Below, in pieces: positions 11,521 through 23,300 of a stretch of 64,000 nucleotides of DNA. Positions within the stretch are counted from its first letter, which is position 1. Each line of letters opens with the position of its first letter. The stretch lies in assembly GCA_035041965.1 (NCBI GenBank), contig JAPYMA010000651.1, positions 1 to 64,000 on the forward strand. Direction: 5' to 3'. The notes beneath the pieces were generated by a model. The model had not been told where the DNA came from and ran no database searches. It worked only from the letters and a program-made list of their open reading frames with translations. This stretch comes from Anisakis pegreffii (Eukaryota > Nematoda > Chromadorea > Rhabditida > Anisakidae). The translations under genes were made by a program, and so were the position numbers.

Positions 11521-11880
11521 GATCTGAGGTGGCGGGTCGACTGAACTGACATATGTAATGCTTTCATATTCCAAATTGTTAATATTATGATGTTGCTCAG
11601 CATTGCCTCAGTGTGTGAATGGAACAGCAGCGTTTCCGTACGACCCATGTGCTCAGTTTTGCTAAGCATCTGCATTTTTTACTGTATCTTCGATTAGTCG
11701 ACATCCTACCCGATAAGAAACGTGTACATGTCGTCGAAGGATTAGAAACGTTCTACGAGATTTAGCTGGACTTACAAAATGTCATACAGATAGGCAGTTC
11801 AGTTGGGATGTTTCGGTAACGTGACACATTATTCATGAACTGGTACTTACTTCCATATTGCGTTCTTGGTGGAATAAGAA

Positions 11881-11918
11881 GCATCAAAATATGGGCACGG
11901 CATCAAAATATGGGCACG
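11881..11918. repeat. Perfect 19-bp tandem duplication
   Basis: GCATCAAAATATGGGCACG occurs twice in direct succession (11881-11899 and 11900-11918), suggesting a recent slippage or repair event. Confidence 0.85.
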
Positions 11919-11971
11919 TAGAGTTTCTCAGAAATTTCACATTTGAAAATTTGTTCCAACATCAGCAAAAC

Positions 11972-12041
11972 AGCAGCGTGGGGCAGTGGAGGCTGCTGGG
12001 GCCATAACTCAGAAGTCGGTGGATCAAGACCACTCGCTGCT
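11972..12041 (+). tRNA. Initiator tRNA-Met-like (CAT), diverged, probably a pseudogene
   Basis: The sequence follows eukaryotic initiator tRNA-Met almost throughout: acceptor arms AGCAGCG and CGCTGCT pair perfectly, the anticodon stem CTGGG/CTCAG pairs around a loop with CAT, and the T stem GGTGG/CCACT pairs. Departures are a D arm one base short, G and C instead of two C bases before the anticodon, and ATCAAGA in place of the usual ATCGAAA T loop (which also changes the B box). No T-run terminator follows closely. It may be a retro-pseudogene, or a barely functional gene. Confidence 0.6.
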
Positions 12042-12049
12042 ATTCATAT

Positions 12050-15000
12050 TTCATCGTAGATAGTTAGCTACTGCATGCATACAATGCCCAGTACTTTTAT
12101 CTACTCTAAATTTTACAAATATTTTGCGTCATGAAAACTTATTTTGACAGTTGGCGCTTGTTTTTGTAGTAATTTTGGTGTTCGTTTCGTGGTTGGATAA
12201 TTTGGTGATTAGTCGATTGAAATATCTGTTCAGTGAAAATATTTGAGTAAATATTGTGGATAAAAGAAATTGCGAAATGGTTGAAAAGTAGAAAACATGC
12301 ATATTATCACTCGCAAACATTCACAACGCTCAGGATCATTTCTGTAAAATGCATAAAGTTGTGGATATGATCTGAGGATTTCTTTAATTCTGACCCTGCT
12401 TATCTTCTCACAATGAGCTTGGCCAAGATATGTGGAAAACCCGTGAGCGCAAAGATAGTAGAATATTAATGATCTCGAGCAAATACCATCTGATCGAGCG
12501 TTGAAACATTTTCGTTGCTTAGCAAACATTTAACGAGAAATTCTTAGAGATAAATGAAGCAAGCTCAGTCTTCTTTCGCTGTGACTGTGGAATGATGACA
12601 GCATCTATCACCGTGGTAATCATTGCAGATAATTTTGACCACGTGTAAACTAATGCTTTTCAAGATATGAAATCCGCTCCGTTGCATTATGTACTCTCAA
12701 AACATGTGTATCACTCTCGCAGTGCCACAAATCAAAACAGTATTTTTTAAAGTCCCCTGGAAGTATCCTCATCACATCGACTATAAGGATTATGTTTTGA
12801 GAGGAGCGCTGAGGATCTGAACAGCTCAGAGGGCATGTGTTCGATTCTGTGTCCGTCCAAAATCTTTATTGAATTTCGGTGTCCTTGTTAGAGAAATTTG
12901 AAAAATACTGAGACACTGAAGAGGGCTCAATTTGCACACAATTGTTGTCCATTAATTTTCTGATTGCGAATAATGAAGTCCTTGTAATCAATTAGAGCAC
13001 TCGCAATGCACACGCATTGTCCGTTTGCTTATACATAGATTCTTACATATGATTTTTGCTCATTCACATATGAATTTTGAAGCGCTGTTTCACTGACTGC
13101 TAATGAAATTAGAATCAGCTGCGATGAGTTAGTGCTGTGCACTGTGCAATGTTCAAACTGAAGAATAAATAAGCATGGCAGTCTGAATATTACCTGATAT
13201 TCATTATCATCTTTCATGCAATTGAAAAAAATTCATTGGAATATTTTGATCATTTGGAGATATTATTTCTTTATCAACGAGAAGAAGTCATATCTTGGAT
13301 ACAAGCATCAATCGCATTATAGATCACAACCCTCCAACGTGTCATATTTAGATTTTTCCTCATCAATTCTCCTGTTTCTGCCCATGCTCATATGTTTTAG
13401 CTTGCTTATTCCTACTCACACTCTCGAATATGAATCCAGCAAACGCTTTGCTCGCATTTTTGTGCATTCCATAACCTTTATTCATAGTGAAATTTAGTCA
13501 ATATCCACTAATCGTATATTACTGACTTCATTAGATGAGGTAGAGTTCATTTGCAAGTAAGGTCAATCAAATAAACTACGTCAAATATAATACAATTATG
13601 AGCATTGAACTGTTGAATGCATTAAAAGCGTTTTCTTCATTTGCACATGAAATTCGATATTTCTGATTTTGAATGATCATTTATAGTGCCCACATTATGA
13701 GGACTACAACTTCACGTGTGGATAGTGTTTCATTGCTGACAATGAGCATGAATTAAAGTAGACTGTAAGATAGCAAGATAAGCACTACGATAGGAATGTC
13801 CACATTACTGCAACGGTGTTAATAATGACGTGCAAATGAAAAGCGCATAAGTATCAGGATTGATTTATATGTATACATTTATTTATTCAAATGCTTAGCA
13901 CCAATAAATGACTGAAATTGATGCAGATTTAACGCCTGAACGGTTCGTTTGAATCGTTTTGAGCGCTTCAACACGAAGGTGTCACAACGGAAACGGATTT
14001 TAAGTGGGCTTGTTTACCTTGTTTATGAATACTGCTACTGCTGCTGCTGCTGCTGAATAATTGCACCGAATATCAATGGCAATTCGACACGTCATATCGC
14101 TTCTGAATCATTCAATTTACTTTTTTCCTATGAAGTATTTTCAACGCTCATATTTTCTCGTCAACGTGATCGCAGAACGTCGATCAGTACCAGATAAACG
14201 AAGATACGCAGATGCATAATTGAAAAATACTTCACTTCGACTTCGTCGCTGAATTGTACCGTTCGTCTGTTTGCATTGATTAATTTCGAAAACTCTCGAA
14301 AAAAGCGGATGCGAATTAATTCGCGAGATCCCTTTCGCTATAATTCATCATTGAACACCATGAAATTTTCATTTTCTCTTCTATTATCAACATAATTTGG
14401 ATGAAATTTTTCGCAGTGCTTTGGTCAATCTGAGTTGATGACGACACAATTCTTTATGAACAAATAGTCTATGGTCTCTTAAGATCAGAGAATACATCAC
14501 ATTTCTATCGGCACTTTTGAGCAATCAAAATGCTAAAATGAATGAACGAAAGGGCGAATGTGAATGTCGAATGACTATGGAGCAGGCTAGAGATAAACGA
14601 ACGCCACGCAACGAATTCCGTTAAAATTACGGATTTCCGTATGCAATTTGTTGATTTGATTGGATGATTTCATCAAACAGAACCGCTAACGGCAACACAT
14701 CACTTGGCCATTTGATTTTTTGTTGTTATTGCAACGATTTGCTTGCAGCACGCATGCAGCAGCATCATCCTCAACTATTCTTCATCAACATTCTTCTTCA
14801 TTTCAACTCGTCTTCATTTCTCAATGCGCATCGAAATACATCTGAAATAAGGCTGTCAAAAGATGTGATATAATGTTTTGATACTTTCAATTCACCGACA
14901 TCTCACAATTATGTGGCTTTTTTTGAATGAACCAGTTCCACAACGCAGTAGAAGGTATTTCCACACCAAAACAATCGAAGAAACCCTCCACTTTTCTGAG

Positions 15001-17110
15001 CTGATTGCAGTGTTTGGAACTGAATTTGCAGTTGGCGATTTTCATTTGCCTTCGACTAATCATCATTATTCGGCCTTTCAGCAAATATGGGAATGCGAAA
15101 AATTAATTCGCAGTGTCTCGTATCAAATTGCATCTCATTCGTAAAATTTGCTTTTCAATTAATATGAAATCAGCAAGAAGTAATGGCTCATTTCGCTAAC
15201 CAATCCAGAATGAATTCTAAATTTAGGGCTTGACATCAATTTATGTTTCCTACACGTTTGTGTTTACTCAGAGCTCATCACAATCATCTCTTCAAAAGTA
15301 TACACCTATCTGAGTTTTAAAATCAAAAATGTTCGATCGATTAGCATTGTCGAGCAAAATGCGGAAATTAGTTTACATTTGTTCCATTGTTTTTATCTTA
15401 TCTCAAAACCTAGTGATTCGTGTATCGTTATCTTTTAAATCAGCGAATGTCATAGCTGTTTTATGTTTATTGGACGATTAATCATCAAAAAATCTCGATT
15501 TGGCCATGTACATCTCAGTTTATGATGGACACGTTGCTCTGATTCAAAACTCCCTCTGGGTAGAATCTGTTCGATTATTATTATAATGATGAAAATGGGC
15601 ATGACGATACGATGGCCAGTGTTTATCAGTGTAATCCTATGCCTTCAGCGTATGCACATAAATTGCTAGCCCTCGCAGTCAACTACTCCATCTGAGTTTT
15701 TCAATTTGATATATTCTTTTTTTATTCTGCGAATTCGTCTATCCCTAAAACATGGAACACCCGTTCGAATAAAATGTAGAACAGCAAGAACGTTCTGCTT
15801 CTTGATGTTTTAAAATTTGTTTGAGTGGAATCACACCCAGGAAATCTATTTTTTATGAATGCATCTAGTTCATGCACTGAGTTTCAAATGAAAGTATTAG
15901 GAATTCAGGCGATCGCTCATTATTTCAGCGATCCTCTATTAATTCGTATTTATTTCTCATTCATTCGTTTATCAGTATTCATCATTCTCATTTAATTGTC
16001 CACTGACGTAGCCAACGCTCATTTCACCTTTATCCCTCGCAGACATATGATAATCTAATGTCGTTCGTGATCCATGAATAAATTGTCTAGCATCATTGCA
16101 TCAATCTTGCTTGATATCATCGTTATTGTCCGCATCACGATGTCATTTCACAATTCGTGTTTTTTGCTTCCTTAGGTAATCATTCGTCATTTGAACACAG
16201 CCAGTGTATCTGTGTAGTCCGGCGAATTTGCTTGGATCTCGTGTCCGCGTTTGTCAACGTGATATTGGAAAAACATTCCCTCGCTTGCAGCGCATGTAGT
16301 TTCGCTTTGAGCCATGCTTTTAGCTTATTAGTGATGTGAACTTGAAAGGTTTGCGAAATTTCTTATTTAGATCCCCGTGACTATCATCAATGGATGAGTA
16401 TTATGTGTGGAAAACATTCAATCATTCAAAACACATCAGGGGGCATGCTCGGTGCAAAACTTTAAAAGTTTTGCGGCGCTATTTCAAAAACGTGAGCCTG
16501 CAAATCTATCATAGTGACTTGTCGAAAATCGCAATTCAACAAACATAATCGACCTCTTAGCGATTTGCAAATCCCACGAGATGAATATCATATGGCAAAA
16601 AAAGTGCGCACACTAACCGAAAAGAGATCAATCATTAAACGCTTGAAGATGCTCATGCACTTGGGAACGAACAATAGATGAACTTATATAAACTCGCCGA
16701 TCTCAGACGAGCACAAGCAAAAAAATTTTTTCGGAATATATTCACTAAAGGTTTTTTGTACCATCACCATCCACATAAAGGCCGCATTCAAATTTTAAGC
16801 ATGCAACAAAATGGGAAATGCGAACCTTTGCATCGCGTGGACTGCCATCTGTAAACGCAAATACATTCTAGTGGTGCAATTCACTTGGTTTGATATGAGC
16901 GAATTAAATTCTCAGAAACGGCAAAAGATCACTTGCTTTTTATTAGGCGTTGCAGTACGTTTGGTGAGTGAATCCAATTGTTTTCAGCATGAGTGATCCT
17001 CTTGAAAACGCTCGAACTAAACATTGGTCGCGAAATAATGAACAGTAAACCGTCTCCTTCTAAATTTTATGGCTTAGGATTGCGGTGAAAATTTCTGAAC
17101 AAAAAATTTT
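12050..17110. other. Gene-poor interval
   Basis: No gene is supported. It holds a CTG microsatellite at 14030-14055, a tRNA-B-box-like GTTCGATTC near 12839, and an 88-codon plus-strand ORF at 14878-15144 (first ATG gives 77 residues) without recognisable features. On the minus strand near 13217-13194, ATG plus seven codons runs into a gtaata donor; this could be a first exon but nothing joins to it. Confidence 0.4.
14030..14055. repeat. CTG trinucleotide microsatellite
   Basis: About seven CTG units, one imperfect. On the minus strand the tract lies between an ATTATTCAG acceptor and a gtaaac donor, so it could sit in a small exon encoding Ala or Ser, but no neighbours support that. Confidence 0.8.
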
Positions 17111-17120
17111 ATTATCTTAC

Positions 17121-17170
17121 CGAAGATTAGCGGATGCTTCGACTTTGATCCATTCTACAATGACCGACAT
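17121..17170 (-). CDS. Candidate first exon
   Basis: ATG opens a frame reading MSVIVEWIKVEASANLR that ends at a good donor (CTTCG|gtaaga) with two bases of overhang. It is short and no downstream exon was identified, so it is only a candidate. Confidence 0.2.
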
Positions 17171-18298
17171 ATTCGATCAATGTGGTGATTCTAGAGATTG
17201 GTGTGGAGGCAGTGCTTCAATTGGTCAGTTCCTTCAGGCGATTTCCGTTGCGTTTGCATGACCTTTCTGTGGACAATCAATTAAGACCATCAATTAGCAT
17301 TGGTCATCAAATAAAATATTTCTCAAACTACTCGATGAATAATTTAAGAAGTGTTTGATGGAATAACCCAAATTCGTTTTTTATTAGTTCCTTTCATTTG
17401 CTGTATTACGTATGAATGCAATTTGAAATGCATCTCAATTCACTTCGTTTTGATTCTTAATGAATACTTTTGTCAAATTTTAAGTGTGATGTAAATGAAG
17501 TGAAGCAAATAAGAATCCAATTTGAAGCAATTCTCATTAAGTTGCTGCTATGAATTCGTTACATATCATATTCGATGCATATGGTAGCATCCTAGTGTTC
17601 TCTACAAGCCCGTAAAAACTATTTTAATATTGAAGTGTGCAGTTCATGAATCGTTCGACTCTCACATTTGCTTACATCGAATCGAATCGTTTCACTGATG
17701 TACATTCTAAAAAATGATATCTCCATAAAATTCAGACTTACATCTATAAATTGCTACATTAAATATCTAATTTTTACAATATTGTATTGTGCATTCAATG
17801 AGATTCTATTAATTACCAACTTCTTGGAATCTAATGAGGTTGAATTCTTCATTTTTTTCAATGAAAATGCATAGATGTTGATCATTTTTAGACTATACAT
17901 CAACATCTTCTTGATCTTCTAAGCCGTGATTCGATCTTCTTAGTGAAACAATCTGAAGGTATCAGAATTTGACGGTTTCAGAATATCGTTTCTCCATCCT
18001 GAAATGCTATCAGTTCAGCTTGAAACCATTCAGTCAGAAACGCTTTTTCTCATAACCAGACATCGTAATACGTTTCACAAGATGGTACTATTTGAAGCGA
18101 TATTGATGAAAAAAATGGATTAAAGAAGCAGAAACTTAAGATTGCACGCAATCAATGATATGTTTTCAAGTCACGGAAGTTTCTCAAATGCACATTGACA
18201 TTTGAGAAGGCAAAAAGTTCTTTCCAATCGATAAATTCAGGGTATTCTCAGAGTTTGTCTGTTGTCAGAATCATAGTTTTGGTTGAAGTCATGATTTA

Positions 18299-18547
18299 AG
18301 AACTATGAACTAGCGTGGTGAGGGGATCGGGGAACTTCGGGATCCCGGTCCCTGGCAATTTTTGAGCTGACTGCATCTTCGGGGTCCTCGATTGCAAAAT
18401 TTCCTCCCAGATTCTCTCCGTTCGCGACTTTTTTCCGTCTCTGCACCACGCTACTGGCAACAACTCCATTGAACATTTTTCACACTTAAAGTCTGCTGTA
18501 TCATTCATACTTTTATGAATGACACTTTTCGCATTTGGCACCTTCAC
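18299..18547 (-). CDS. GC-rich ORF island, unrecognised
   Basis: A 250-base patch with higher GC than its surroundings. One minus-strand frame gives 83 residues with a CEKC pair and a WC further on (a possible zinc knuckle). Another frame in the same patch gives about 54 residues from an ATG, including GGNFAIEDPEDAVSS, which looks equally protein-like. The two cannot both be the original frame, so this may be a decayed exon or transposon piece. No strong splice sites bound it. Confidence 0.25.
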
Positions 18548-19920
18548 GGCTCAATATGCGAAGAACTGCTCCATGAACACAGCCAGACGCCTTTAATACT
18601 CCTGTTGCTTAATGCTATTGTTGAATTCAAATTCAGTCGCATTGCATCCAAAAGAAAGTTTAAATGATTAATCATTTTCTAATCCTCTAACATATACTTT
18701 AATTTACAGACTTCTAAGTGCACTTTAATGTATTGATGTACGTACTTGGATATGAAGCATTATCGAATGAAAAAGCGATAGATCTATTCGAAACAATGAT
18801 ATAAGGATTGTAGATGTGCTTATATCTGTTTATTTCCACTTCTTCTTTCAATACTGACTCGCCTCTAATTTTGTTATATCAGATTTCACTTTTGATATTC
18901 ACGACACTCACGATGTAATCCGCTTTAATATACTCATCCTAACTCGCTCAATGCGCTTCACAGGTTCTCTCCTAGATCAAATGATTCAAACCATTTTTTC
19001 GGATAATATTATCGCTAATATGCGAATGGAGTGTTCTGTCTTGCAACGCATTACTATTTTTACGATTATGTTCAGGTCTAGAAATGATTTTTTTTAAATT
19101 TGAAATGGAAAATGTCTTTCGATCACTGTTCACTAGAATTTTTTAATTTAACGCTTCGTCGTATCTTGACATCGTTGGGTATGGCTCAATGAACTGGCGA
19201 GTATATTCCTTTGAAAAACATTTCTCATGGTTTTGAATCCACTGATTCATGGCTGAGTTTCCATTTCTGTCTTGTCTTATTATAATTTTGCACAGCTTAG
19301 TCTGTTTTCACATTGCTCAACAAAAATTCTCATCAATCATTTTGCTCTCTATTAAAAAGCTTTCTCACATCCCACCTTATGAATTAATGATATAATTTTG
19401 AGTACGGCTATTTCAATTAAAATGTGCTACATACACGTTAATACACGCGAAGCTTTGTGATATGCTATTGAATAAATTCGATTTTCACACCGTATCCACA
19501 CTTGCCATATTCACGCCGCTTTAATTGATCTCTGTGTGTGCTTTTCATCACAATGGGTACTTTCATTAGAATGTTACAATTTGTCAACGAATCATCAACA
19601 ATATGTTATTGGATTGATGTCAACTGATAGACGTACACTCTGAAGGATATTAAAAGTTTCTGTTTTGAGGTGGCAGATAGATGCTCGCTCGTATTTGTTA
19701 TTGTTTTGAGTTCATTTAATATCATTTATGTGCAGCATATAAAAGTGAACTTTTGACTAGCTTCATTTCCCTTACAATACTTTAATTAGATATTTCAACT
19801 GGTAATCAATACTACTCCACTTTTCTCGCTTCTGAATTTTATTGAGAATAAATCCGGTAACATCGATATCAATGATAAGATCTGTAAGAGAATATTACGA
19901 ATTTTGAATTCGCAACTTAG

Positions 19921-20348
19921 AACACCGATATCGGTGCAGAATGTTACCAGTGCACAAAGTGATATGTTGCCGAAAATTCATAGCGTGATTCCTCCCGAAG
20001 GAAGGACTGAGAAGTATTCAAAGTATTCGGAGGCAATGAGACGTAACGTAACGGTCGATGTCCGAGTGAGTGGAATTACTCAAGAAATCGATCAATATCA
20101 TTCATTTTTCATGCACTTCGAAGTTTTTCATGATTTTCGTTGCAAAATGATGCCTATTTTCATTGATGAATTCATGAATGCTTTGAAAAATTTCACACTT
20201 CACCTCATGTTATTTATAGATTTGAAAACTTTTCATTTAAGCAACATCCACTAATCTGAAATTGTTCATGCTCGCTTGCAGTAGAGCAGTTCGCCATTTC
20301 TGTGCCACAATTTAAAATAGATTACTACTGTTCATGTGACCCTCCAAG
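19921..20348 (+). CDS. Candidate pair of exons, Cys-containing protein, unrecognised
   Basis: First block 19921-20065: open, reads SVQNVTSAQSDMLPKIHSV then PEGRTEKYSKYSEAMRRN and VTVDVR, ending at a consensus gtgagt donor. Second block 20282-20348: between CTTGCAG and |gtgagt, open in one phase as EQFAISVPQFKIDYYCSCDP. The phases join only if the GT four bases beyond the consensus donor is used, or if a small exon was missed. The CSC cluster suggests an extracellular domain; no family can be named. Further exons downstream (an 82-codon open stretch ending at 21206) are possible but unproven. Confidence 0.3.
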
Positions 20349-20349
20349 G

Positions 20350-23300
20350 TGAGTTGCATTTAACACAATCATGGTAACGGACATACATGTAGTTTGAAAC
20401 GGCATTCGTTTGGAAGCAGGGCTGAATCTCTGTCGGATTTCAACCGAATAATTGATTATAAATTTTTTGCTCATTTTTTTCAGTAGCCATTGAAATTCAG
20501 AACTGCTTATAATCAGATAAAGAAAAGAATTTGAGATTATTTTCTTGGATATGAATTTTGGAGCTTTATAAATTGATTCCGTCCAGATCTCACTAAAGCG
20601 ATTAATCGCTCCGTTTGGTCATTGGTGGTGACATATAGCATGATCTATAGATCAACCATGATTTGTCGATAAGCTTTGAATTTTTTCATGCGGTATCATA
20701 CTGGTCGATTCTCGTCAGCATTCATTTCCAGACTAATCAGACGTGCTGTTTTCGTTGAGAAACCTGGAAAACAGTGAGGTCACAATTTGAGTTTGAATAA
20801 TATAGTTTGATTGAGTGACACCAAATGGGTCGGTTAGGTGATAGATAGGCTGGGTGATAGGCTCGTGCCATTCATGATTGATATTTAATGAAAAAAGTTC
20901 GATGATTCGTTTGACAATAATGCGTCATTCATTATGAATAAAGTATTTGATTGCTGTTAATGCTGCTGCCTGTCGAACCGACAGAATCGATCGTGTCTTG
21001 CGTTCAATTTCAAAACATTGAACTGTTATGAAATGCAATTCGCATCTAACTTCCGTTCATCCACAATTTCTACGATATTGAACTGCTCGATTCGATATGA
21101 ATTTCCAGTGAATGCGCATTTACTCGATCGATCGATTGCTCCATCAAGATATTATACGACGAGTTCTACGTTAATGAAATCGCCATTGCATTCGCTCTTC
21201 GAATAACCTCCAGAAAAGACTTTTCAGTCACATGAAGTGTGAGCGCACGTATCACAATCGGATAATGTGACCATCAAACGAACCAATCGAACGCCTTTCG
21301 TCCAAAATGGGTCTTTACCTACCGTTGACGAAGTTCATCTTGATGGCCAATCAGATCAGCGTCAATATGACCATTACTCAAGGCAATGAACTCGAGGGAT
21401 TGAAGAATAGATTTAGAGGTGAGTTTATTTGATAGTTGTTTTTTTTCTTGTCTCGTTCCTTTCAAAGAGCAAAATTCTCGGATAGTCGCCTTAAAATGAA
21501 ACACTAAACCGTGTTCATGACTTATGACCTTTCAGCTTCAAAGCTTCTGTGAATAATGAGAGATGGATGTTGATATTGAATGTAGTACGCAAAAGATAAT
21601 CCAATCATGAATATATTACATGATTTTAAACTTAAAAGAACAGCGTTTCACCTATAAATCAACTTCATAACCGTTTATTGACTGATCCAAGTAATCTAAT
21701 ATAAATAAATGATGGATGGACTGGAATGTCTGCGGATTTTCAAAAGAATGGCATTGACAGATCAGCAGCTGCACTGTAACAGAATAACAATTCTGATAAC
21801 AACAGTAATATGACAGCATTCGATTCATTAGCATCTTCAGTTCTAATGATGATTGCAATAATCAAATTACTGATCAAAATTCAATTCATAGCTTGTGCCA
21901 GTCATATTTTAATGGAACAAAATGTGTAATCCAATCATCTAAGTGCTTCCTACGTATTCATCAGACATATGCATGCATTGCTAGTCGTTGATATCGGATT
22001 TCAACATTACATTAAAACTGAGCCAATTTTCTCGTTATCATTCAGTCATCTTTCCGTTCGAAATTAACATTCGCAATCTCATATTCATCCATTAAAAGGT
22101 TTTTGTTTACCCGCAAACCACCGTTCGAATTCATATCTATTCATTCAGTGCAGATCTCTTATCGTGTTGACTCAGCGATGAAAATATTCGCCGTTGTGTG
22201 TTTTTTTTTCAAGGAACTTTATGGCGTGTTTGCTTCGCAAATTTCCGATTACTTAGAAGCTTCAATTGAGAACGCCAAAACCATTTTTTTGCTTTGCAAT
22301 CTGTTCTTCCGTGAAAACCTTTCGGCCATGAACCATTAAGCAGTTGGTTGCATTCAATATTTCGAGTATTAATAGCATTTTATGACAAGTAAGTTTACTT
22401 CACTGTTGATATTAATGTTAATCCGTTGCTGATTGAGTGGAAGGAATGTTTATTTGGTTCGATTCTAAATGAAGGATGGAAAAGCTTAAACACTTCTTAT
22501 GCCAATATCAACATTTGAATATTTGTGGGATTATTTTTGATTCGTATTTATTCATCTGAATGAAGCAATTATCGCAGCAGTCTTATATTAGTGAATGCTC
22601 TTTTGTTTCTGAATCTCTTTTGTTTCTGAGGATTTTGATTTGTTTATCCGAACATAAACTACCGCATTATTACTTGTTGATTTTGGAATTACGCAACATT
22701 TTCATTCGTTCGTTTCTCTTTCGAATATTTCGTTAAGTAATAAAGTGCATCAACGGCTCAGTTTCATTTCCCGTGCAAATGATCAATGACAAAGGAAACG
22801 CAGAGTTATATTCATGATTTCACTCACAGAATTTGTCGATGATATGCATGCTTCCTTCCGAGCACATCGTCATTGTGAAAGATCACTGAGTCTGAGTTAT
22901 AGTGAAATTTTAAGAGGGAAAAAGTAAAAAAAAATGGGATATTTGTTATCAGATGAACAAAGCTGAGATCATGGAAAGCTGATATTCATCGTGGCACGTA
23001 CACGTTTGGATCGTAAGCATCTTTTGATCAGTCGATATTCGTTCGATATCAGTCGATATTGATAGAGATTCTTCTGTCATAAATTGGAAAATGATTGTGC
23101 TTTAATTGTTGCCATCTTCGTAGACGAAGTTGTTTGGATTCATCCACATCCACTGGCACAAAATCGCTTCGTGAGCGGAAATTAAGCCAAAAATTCGGTT
23201 TAAGCGTTGTGAATGCAACACAAAATGAAGAGGTTATAACGGTCATTTTGAACCGAAACGGATGGAAGTGAAATCCAAACAGGAATGTTATATAATTGCC

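Noticed and set aside
11292..11675. 127-codon minus-strand ORF
   Set aside because: It is the shadow of the plus-strand frame at 11206-11520, which has better composition and similarity to the neighbouring repeat units.
12800..12875. Possible tRNA or SINE head with GTTCGATTC
   Set aside because: Only a B-box-like word is present; no cloverleaf and no shared tail could be found.
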